NCBI RefSeq assembly: GCF_002899715.1
Contig: NZ_PPEK01000002.1
Coordinates: 1-64,000 of the forward strand
Source: Enteroscipio rubneri
Lineage (GTDB): Bacteria > Actinomycetota > Coriobacteriia > Coriobacteriales > Eggerthellaceae
Length of the DNA: 64,000 nucleotides
Reading direction: 5' to 3'
The notes beneath the pieces are model-generated. The model did no database searches. It worked only from the letters and a program-made list of their open reading frames with translations, and was not told the origin of the DNA. How positions within the stretch are numbered: position 1 is the stretch's first letter; the number at the start of each line of letters is the position of its first letter. Both the position numbers and the translations under genes were made by a program. This document shows, in pieces, positions 59,107 to 64,000 of this stretch.

Positions 59107-60204
59107 ATGGGAGCGTTTTTGACCTTCAATGACTGCGCTGTCGAAGACGCGGTGCGACTGGGGGAGGCGTTGGGCGACTGCGCGGATGCGGGTTCCGCGC
59201 AAGGGCGCCTGCGCGTGTTCGACTTGCACTCCGACACGCTCGATCGGTTGGCGCTCCATGGCGAAGCCTCTGCTCCCGGCGGGTTCGCCGCTCACGACGC
59301 GCACGTTCCGGCCGCGCGCATGCGCACGCTCGCGGACAATGACGCCCACATCTCGCTTGCGAGGACAGCGCCGTTCGATTGGTGCCAATGCTTCGCGGTG
59401 TTTGTGCCTGACAAACTGCGCGGCGATGCTGCTTGGTCCTTCTTTGAGCGCGTGCGAGGCTTTTGGTCCGACGAGCTGGATCGGTGCGCCGAGCGCCTTT
59501 TGCAGGTACGCACGGTCGAAGGGATGGAGGCGGCGTTCGCGGAGGGCAAGACGGCGGGCATGCTCACGGTGGAAGGCGCGTCGTTTCTCGAGGACGATGC
59601 GGACGCCGAGGCGCGCCTCGACGTGCTTGCGGAAACCGGCGTGCGCATGGTCACGCTTACATGGAACGGGCGCAACGCTCTGGGCAGCGGCAACGACACG
59701 ACTGACGGGCTTACCGGTTTCGGGCGAGTTTGCATGCGCGAGCTGGAGCTGCGCGGCATCGCGGTGGACGTGTCGCACGTGAACGATGCCGGCTTCAAGG
59801 ACGTGTGCGCGGTCGCGACGCGTCCCTTTGCCGCGTCGCATTCCAATGCGCGCGCTGTATGCGGCCATCCGCGCAACCTCACCGACTGGCAGCTGCGAGA
59901 GCTCGCCGACGCAGGCGGGATCGTCGGTCTTAACTTCTGCAGGGAATTCCTGTCCGACGTGCACGCCGATCCTACGCCTGACGACGTGCTGCGCCACGTG
60001 GACCATGTGCTGGAGGTTGCAGGCGAGGATACGCTCGCGCTCGGCAGCGACTACGACGGCTGCGATGTTCCCAGTTGGCTCGATCCCTGCGACCGAGCAG
60101 GAGCCCTGCACGCGCTCATCGCGAGCCGCTTCGGCAGAGCGGCGGCCGACAAGGCGTTCTTCGGAAACGCACGCGCGTTCTTCGTGCGCGCGGAGGAGGC
60201 ATAG
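59107..60204 (+). CDS. Membrane dipeptidase (peptidase family M19)
   Basis: 365 residues. Zinc-ligand motifs of the renal-dipeptidase fold are present: VFDLHSDTLDRL (HxD), TVEGASFLED (bridging Glu), VDVSHVNDAG and ASHSNARAVCGHPRNL (His ligands), and LGSDYDG near the end. It hydrolyses dipeptides. No signal peptide is visible despite the family name, so it is probably cytosolic. The ATG at 59107 follows AAAGGAG; upstream codons in frame are not conserved. Confidence 0.92.
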   Translation: MGAFLTFNDCAVEDAVRLGEALGDCADAGSAQGRLRVFDLHSDTLDRLALHGEASAPGGFAAHDAHVPAARMRTLADNDAHISLARTAPFDWCQCFAVFVPDKLRGDAAWSFFERVRGFWSDELDRCAERLLQVRTVEGMEAAFAEGKTAGMLTVEGASFLEDDADAEARLDVLAETGVRMVTLTWNGRNALGSGNDTTDGLTGFGRVCMRELELRGIAVDVSHVNDAGFKDVCAVATRPFAASHSNARAVCGHPRNLTDWQLRELADAGGIVGLNFCREFLSDVHADPTPDDVLRHVDHVLEVAGEDTLALGSDYDGCDVPSWLDPCDRAGALHALIASRFGRAAADKAFFGNARAFFVRAEEA

Positions 60205-60248
60205 GACGATATTCGCCGTCGCTTGCCATGGGCGTTCTGTGAACTGTG

Positions 60249-60277
60249 TTGACCCGAATCCGATTTCGGACTTAAAT
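60249..60277 (+). promoter_or_regulatory. Promoter and candidate operator of the MarR-MATE operon
   Basis: TTGACC (60249-60254) and TTAAAT (60272-60277) are 17 bp apart. The inverted repeat TCCGA-TT-TCGGA (60259-60270) lies in the spacer, and TCGGACTTA is repeated directly 26 bp further on. Together they suggest cooperative binding of the MarR encoded downstream. Confidence 0.6.
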
Positions 60278-60330
60278 ACCGCGGGTACGATATCGGACTT
60301 ACGGAACGAAGCGACGGAGGTAGCGACGCC

Positions 60331-60786
60331 ATGGACGCACGGACGACGCGCGCCAATCGCGAATTCAACAACCTGTTCAGACTCGGGGACGAGCTGTACC
60401 ACCACGTGGCTGCAAGGATGGGTCTGTCCGACAGCGCCTTCGACATCCTGTATGCCCTTGACGATCTAGGCGACGGCTGTCTCCAGAAGGATGTGTGTGC
60501 GGCTTCTGGCATGACGAAGCAGACGGTGAACACCTCGGTGCACAAGTTGGAGCGCGCGGGAATCGTAGAGCTTCGGGTCGAACGTGGCCGCGGAACGCAT
60601 CTTCATCTGACGCGGTCGGGCCGCGAACTGGTGGCGGCATGCATCCGCCCGGTGGTGGAGGCTGAGGAAGCCGCTTTCGCCGCCATGTCGCCTGAGGAGT
60701 GCGAGGCACTACTGCGACTTTCTCGCGCCTACCTGGAGCTTTTACGTGCTCAGGTGGAAGCTCTGCCCTATCCGGAGAAGGGGTGA
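60331..60786 (+). CDS. MarR family transcriptional regulator
   Basis: 151 residues with a winged helix (QKDVCAASGMTKQTVNTSVH; wing RVERGRGTHLHLTRSGR). It starts 5 bp ahead of the MATE efflux gene, a common pairing in which the regulator represses the pump until a toxic compound binds. The ligand is unknown. Confidence 0.92.
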   Translation: MDARTTRANREFNNLFRLGDELYHHVAARMGLSDSAFDILYALDDLGDGCLQKDVCAASGMTKQTVNTSVHKLERAGIVELRVERGRGTHLHLTRSGRELVAACIRPVVEAEEAAFAAMSPEECEALLRLSRAYLELLRAQVEALPYPEKG

Positions 60787-60791
60787 GCGCC

Positions 60792-62123
60792 ATGGCTATC
60801 AAGCTATCGGATCACTTCACCTACGGGCGGCTCGTGCGCTTCGCGCTGCCGTCCATCGCCATGATGATATTCACGTCCATCTACAGCGTGGTGGACGGCC
60901 TGTTCGTGTCCAACTTCGCGGGCAAGGAGGCGCTCGCGGCTGTGAACCTCGTGTTCCCGCTGGCCATGGCGCTGGGCTCGGTGGGCTTCATGTTCGGTAC
61001 CGGCGGCGCGGCCCTCGTTGCCAAGACGATGGGCGAGGGCGATGCCATGCGTGCGAACCGCCTGTTCAGCTTCATCGCTGTGGCGGCGGTCGTCACGGGC
61101 GTGGCGCTGTGCGCCGTCGGTGCGTTCTCGCTCGGGCCACTGCTCGGCGCTCTTGGCGCGCAGGGCTCGCTTATGGATCAGGGCCTCATGTACGGCTTCC
61201 TGCTGTTGGGCGCGTTGCCGTTTTTCATCGTTCAGAACGTGTTCCAGAGCTTTTTCATAGCGGCCGAGAAGCCGAAGGCGGGACTTGCGGTAGTCGTGGC
61301 AGCCGGCGTGACGAACATTGTGCTGGACTACCTGTTCATTGGCGTTTTCGGCTGGGGCATCGCGGGTGCGGCGCTGGCCACGGCGACGGGGCAGATCCTG
61401 ACCGCGGCGGTTTCAACGGCATTCTTCGCGTGTAGCAAGACAAGCCGTCTTCGCTTCGCTCGCCCGGAGGTCGACTTCCGGGCATTGGGCAAGACGTGCG
61501 TGAACGGCTCGTCGGAGCTCATGACCGAAGTGGCGGCGTCAGTGGTGAGCACGCTGTATAACCTCCAGCTCATGAGCCTGGCCGGCGCGGACGGCGTGGC
61601 GGCCTACGGCGTGATCATGTACGTGAACTTCATCTTCACGGCGGTGTTCTTCGGATTCGCCATGGGCACGGGGCCCATCGTGAGCTACCACTACGGTGCG
61701 CGGAACACAGGCGAGCTCAAGGGACTTTTCCGCAAAAGCTTCACGCTCGTGGGCGGAACGGGATTGGCGATGTTCGCAGCCTCGCAGTTTTTGGCCGCGC
61801 CGCTCGTAGGGGTGTTCGTAGGCTACGACCCGGAGCTCGCCGCCATGACGCTGCACGGGTTCCGCATCTATGCTGTGTCGTTTCTGGTATGTGGGTTCAA
61901 CATCTACGGCTCCGCGTTCTTCACGGCGCTCAATAACGGCAAGGTGTCGGCGCTTATCAGCTTCATGCGCACGCTCGTGTTCGAGACGTCTACGGTCATG
62001 TTGCTGCCTATTGTGTGGGGCATCGATGGGGTGTGGAGTGCCATTATCGTGGCGGAGGCGTGCGCGCTCGTGCTGACGACGTTCTTTCTCGTATATCTGC
62101 GAAAACCCTACGGGTATGCGTAA
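60792..62123 (+). CDS. MATE family efflux transporter
   Basis: 443 residues, twelve predicted helices in two similar halves. The N-terminal LPSIAMMIFTSIYSVVDGLF and the loop GTGGAALVAKTMGEGD are typical of the DinF/NorM superfamily. It exports cationic drugs or other compounds using an ion gradient. The ATG at 60792 follows GAGAAGGGG at 9 bp. It forms an operon with the preceding MarR gene. Confidence 0.94.
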   Translation: MAIKLSDHFTYGRLVRFALPSIAMMIFTSIYSVVDGLFVSNFAGKEALAAVNLVFPLAMALGSVGFMFGTGGAALVAKTMGEGDAMRANRLFSFIAVAAVVTGVALCAVGAFSLGPLLGALGAQGSLMDQGLMYGFLLLGALPFFIVQNVFQSFFIAAEKPKAGLAVVVAAGVTNIVLDYLFIGVFGWGIAGAALATATGQILTAAVSTAFFACSKTSRLRFARPEVDFRALGKTCVNGSSELMTEVAASVVSTLYNLQLMSLAGADGVAAYGVIMYVNFIFTAVFFGFAMGTGPIVSYHYGARNTGELKGLFRKSFTLVGGTGLAMFAASQFLAAPLVGVFVGYDPELAAMTLHGFRIYAVSFLVCGFNIYGSAFFTALNNGKVSALISFMRTLVFETSTVMLLPIVWGIDGVWSAIIVAEACALVLTTFFLVYLRKPYGYA

Positions 62124-62223
62124 GCTGCGAGCCGAACCTGCTTTGCCCGGGATGCACCTTGCGATACGAAGAGCGCTCGCGCCCGAAAGGGGTTGAGCCG
62201 AAGCGGGGCCTTCTGCGGCGCGG

Positions 62224-62625
62224 CTACCGATAGCAGGTGGCGGTCATGCGGGCTATCTGCTTGCCGAGGTCATCTTCGACGAGGATTGTGTAAAACCCGA
62301 GGTTGCGTCCCGATTTGTCGCAGGTCGCCGTGGCGATGAGCTCCGTTCCCTTCGTAGCCGACAAAAACGAGATGCTCGACTCGACCGACACAGTGGGCTT
62401 CTCGCCGAGGTTGCAGGCGATGGCCAGTGCGAAATCGGCGAGCGTGAAAATAGCGCCGCCCATCACGTTGTGCATGGCGTTGCGGTGCACGTCGGCGAGC
62501 TTCATCGAGCAGACGGCGTGCCCTTTCGATCCTTCTTCGACACGGCAGCCCGCTGCGTCGGTTGCGAATCGGTCGTTGCGGAAGACGGCCTCGATCTCTT
62601 CGCGAGAGGGATGGTCTGAAAGCAT
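62224..62625 (-). CDS. PaaI-type hotdog thioesterase
   Basis: 133 residues. HNVMGGAIFTLADFALAIAC contains the conserved HxxxHGGxxxxLxD-like segment with the catalytic Asp, though the first glycine block is shortened. The C-terminal strands (LIATATCDKSGRNLGFYTIL) complete the fold. It hydrolyses acyl-CoA thioesters of unknown type. The ATG at 62623-62625 follows AAAGGA; the longer open frame upstream is not coding. Confidence 0.9.
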   Translation of the reverse strand: MLSDHPSREEIEAVFRNDRFATDAAGCRVEEGSKGHAVCSMKLADVHRNAMHNVMGGAIFTLADFALAIACNLGEKPTVSVESSISFLSATKGTELIATATCDKSGRNLGFYTILVEDDLGKQIARMTATCYR

Positions 62626-62788
62626 AGGGTGTCCTTTCTGTGAGACGGGAAGGGGACGGCGGCTGCTTCGGCGACGGATCACATGCGCGGCTGCGATCGC
62701 ACAGCTCAAGGCTGCATCCGATCGGCGTGAGCCGCCGAGAGGGTATCCGCGCAGGCGGGCGAGGCGTCGGAAGATGTGGCGAAAAAGC

Positions 62789-63988
62789 CTAGGCAGTCGC
62801 AGGCTCCGCGGGTGTTGCCACGGCTGCGAACAGCTCCAGATAGTCGCCGTCTTGTACGGTCACGGTTTGCGAGCCGCCTGCGATAACGTACTTCGTATCG
62901 GTGATGGAGTCGTCATCGAAGTCGAGATCCTTCATGACGAACGCTCCACTGTCGTTGCTGGTGTGCGCTGCGGCGTCCTCTTGGACGGTGATCGTGTACG
63001 TGCCGGCGGGAATGTCCGTACCCACCCGATACAGGCCGCTTCGGTAGGGCGCTTCGGGAGAGAATGCGGCTTTCGCAACGGGGTACATATGCAGCGAATC
63101 GTCGCCGGGCAAAAAGGCTATGACGTCGCCACGGTCAAGTTCGGTGAGGTAGTTGCCGAAGTACACGACGGCGTCGTCGATACTGTAGGAGTCGGAGCCC
63201 TCTTCGTCGAATACGTAGTACTCGCTTTCGGCCGATTGGCTTCCCTCCAGGAAGTACAGCCCCGGCTCGATGTCTGTGCCAATCGTGTACACGCCTTCTG
63301 TGCAGGCGTTGTCCTCGACGATCCCCGCGCCCGCGCCGACGATATCCTTGATGGATTCGAGCGTGTAGAACGATGAGCCGCTAGAGCTGTCGTCGTAACC
63401 GTCGTCGTATCCGTAACCGTAACGATGGTCGTAGTCGTCGGCGCTGCGCTCGCTGCGTGCGGTGTCGTTGTCGGACATGAGGACGGCGCATGAAACGCAT
63501 CCGACACATCCGCCAATGCCGAGCAGGAACGCGAGCAAGCAACCGCCGAGTACCCAGGGCCAGGCTTTCTTACGGGGCGGCTGGGCTGCAGGGTACGGCT
63601 GCGGGGTGTTCGGAATGTGCGGAGGATAGGGAGGCTGCGCACATTCGGAGGCCTGATAGGGCTGCTGCCCGTACGGCGGAGCGTACGGGCCGGCAGGAGG
63701 CGGCGGGAAGGACCCTGCAGGTGGTGGAGGGTACGATCCCGCTGACGGCGCAGCGCTCATTCCGGCTGGCTGGTGGGAGGCGCCCTGCTGCTGCCCAGGA
63801 GCGGGAGTCGCGCTCCCTGCCGTTCCGGGATCTCCGCCCGGAAGCGGAGGCGGCGCAAACGGTACGGGAGGCGGCGGTGGAGTTGCAGCGCCGCCTGCGC
63901 TTGTAAAAGATTCGGTTCGATGATCGGGGGTGCCGTCTGCAGCCGGCCGCCGGCCGTCGTCTGGATTCGGACGTTCTGCTTCGGTCAT
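62789..63988 (-). CDS. Proline-rich single-pass membrane protein with duplicated extracellular module
   Basis: 399 residues. The N-terminal about 135 residues are cytoplasmic and rich in Pro, Gly, Tyr and Gln (runs of PPPP). One helix at about 144-170 (VLGGCLLAFLLGIGGCVGC) carries several cysteines. The outer part starts with an Asp/Tyr/Ser-rich stretch and contains two similar units, GVYTIGTDIEPGLYFL and GLYRVGTDIPAGTYTITV, about 90 residues apart. No enzyme motif is seen. It may bind a cell-wall or surface ligand. The ATG follows CGAGGAG. Confidence 0.8.
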   Translation of the reverse strand: MTEAERPNPDDGRRPAADGTPDHRTESFTSAGGAATPPPPPVPFAPPPLPGGDPGTAGSATPAPGQQQGASHQPAGMSAAPSAGSYPPPPAGSFPPPPAGPYAPPYGQQPYQASECAQPPYPPHIPNTPQPYPAAQPPRKKAWPWVLGGCLLAFLLGIGGCVGCVSCAVLMSDNDTARSERSADDYDHRYGYGYDDGYDDSSSGSSFYTLESIKDIVGAGAGIVEDNACTEGVYTIGTDIEPGLYFLEGSQSAESEYYVFDEEGSDSYSIDDAVVYFGNYLTELDRGDVIAFLPGDDSLHMYPVAKAAFSPEAPYRSGLYRVGTDIPAGTYTITVQEDAAAHTSNDSGAFVMKDLDFDDDSITDTKYVIAGGSQTVTVQDGDYLELFAAVATPAEPATA

Positions 63989-64000
63989 GAGGGCTCCTCG

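Overview
This is a GC-rich, gene-dense bacterial chromosome segment. The gene set suggests Coriobacteriia, most likely Eggerthellaceae: two unrelated [NiFe] hydrogenases, ferredoxin-type oxidoreductases, a heterodimeric ABC exporter behind a MarR gene, and a Coriobacteria-like Tat-exported hydrogenase. That placement is inference from gene content and base composition; no rRNA is present and the genus is not determined. About 60 protein genes, 3 tRNA genes, one manganese riboswitch and several degraded genes are annotated.

Layout. 0-8 kb: remnant of a hybrid histidine kinase carrying a receiver domain, GtrA-like membrane protein, tRNA-Arg, TrmA/RlmD-type RNA methyltransferase, MaoC-like hydratase, LysR regulator, ketopantoate reductase, cyclophilin, TPR membrane protein, ndk. 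8.6-12.6 kb: a four-gene cytosolic group-3b type [NiFe] (sulf)hydrogenase operon in the order beta-gamma-delta-alpha. 12.7-22.5 kb: the cell-shape operon mreB-mreC-mreD-mrdA-rodA, continuing into a DUF697 protein and a radical-SAM gene pair. 22.5-23 kb: two identical tRNA-Asp genes. 23.4-28.8 kb: MarR with a heterodimeric ABC exporter, then a HAD phosphatase. 29-34 kb: degenerate AAA-like protein, Fe-S type Rrf2 regulator, a MutY-like glycosylase lacking the Fe-S cluster, an Mn riboswitch controlling mntP, and pheA. 34.3-40 kb: Tat-exported, membrane-bound group-1 [NiFe] hydrogenase (small, large, cytochrome b), a small membrane protein and the maturation protease, with an FMN reductase inserted on the opposite strand.

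40-46.5 kb: GGDEF/EAL protein, DUF488, a 15/16 parS-like site, TetR plus flavodoxin, an unusual XRE-desulfoferrodoxin fusion, an Fpg/Nei relative without the N-terminal proline, and CarD. 46.7-51.3 kb: a minus-strand operon running MarR, amino-acid binding protein, permease, ATPase, ATP-grasp ligase, flavin/ferredoxin protein, from one near-consensus promoter overlapped by an operator. 51.3-55.4 kb: a decaying region with fragments of three genes (carboxymuconolactone decarboxylase, UvrA-like, metallophosphoesterase), two palindromic repeat elements, and intact ferredoxin-type aldo/keto reductase, cupin and nth genes. 55.4-64 kb: mfd, membrane dipeptidase, MarR plus MATE efflux pump, hotdog thioesterase, and a proline-rich membrane protein.

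How the parts fit. The window combines anaerobic hydrogen metabolism (a soluble NAD(P)-linked enzyme and a membrane-bound uptake enzyme), redox or metal sensing (Rrf2, XRE-desulfoferrodoxin, Mn riboswitch), DNA repair (nth, mfd, MutY-like, Fpg-like) and cell-wall elongation. Candidate novelties are the XRE-desulfoferrodoxin regulator, the ATP-grasp/ABC/ferredoxin operon, the group-3b large subunit that ends exactly at its last metal ligand, and the repeat-rich gene graveyard.
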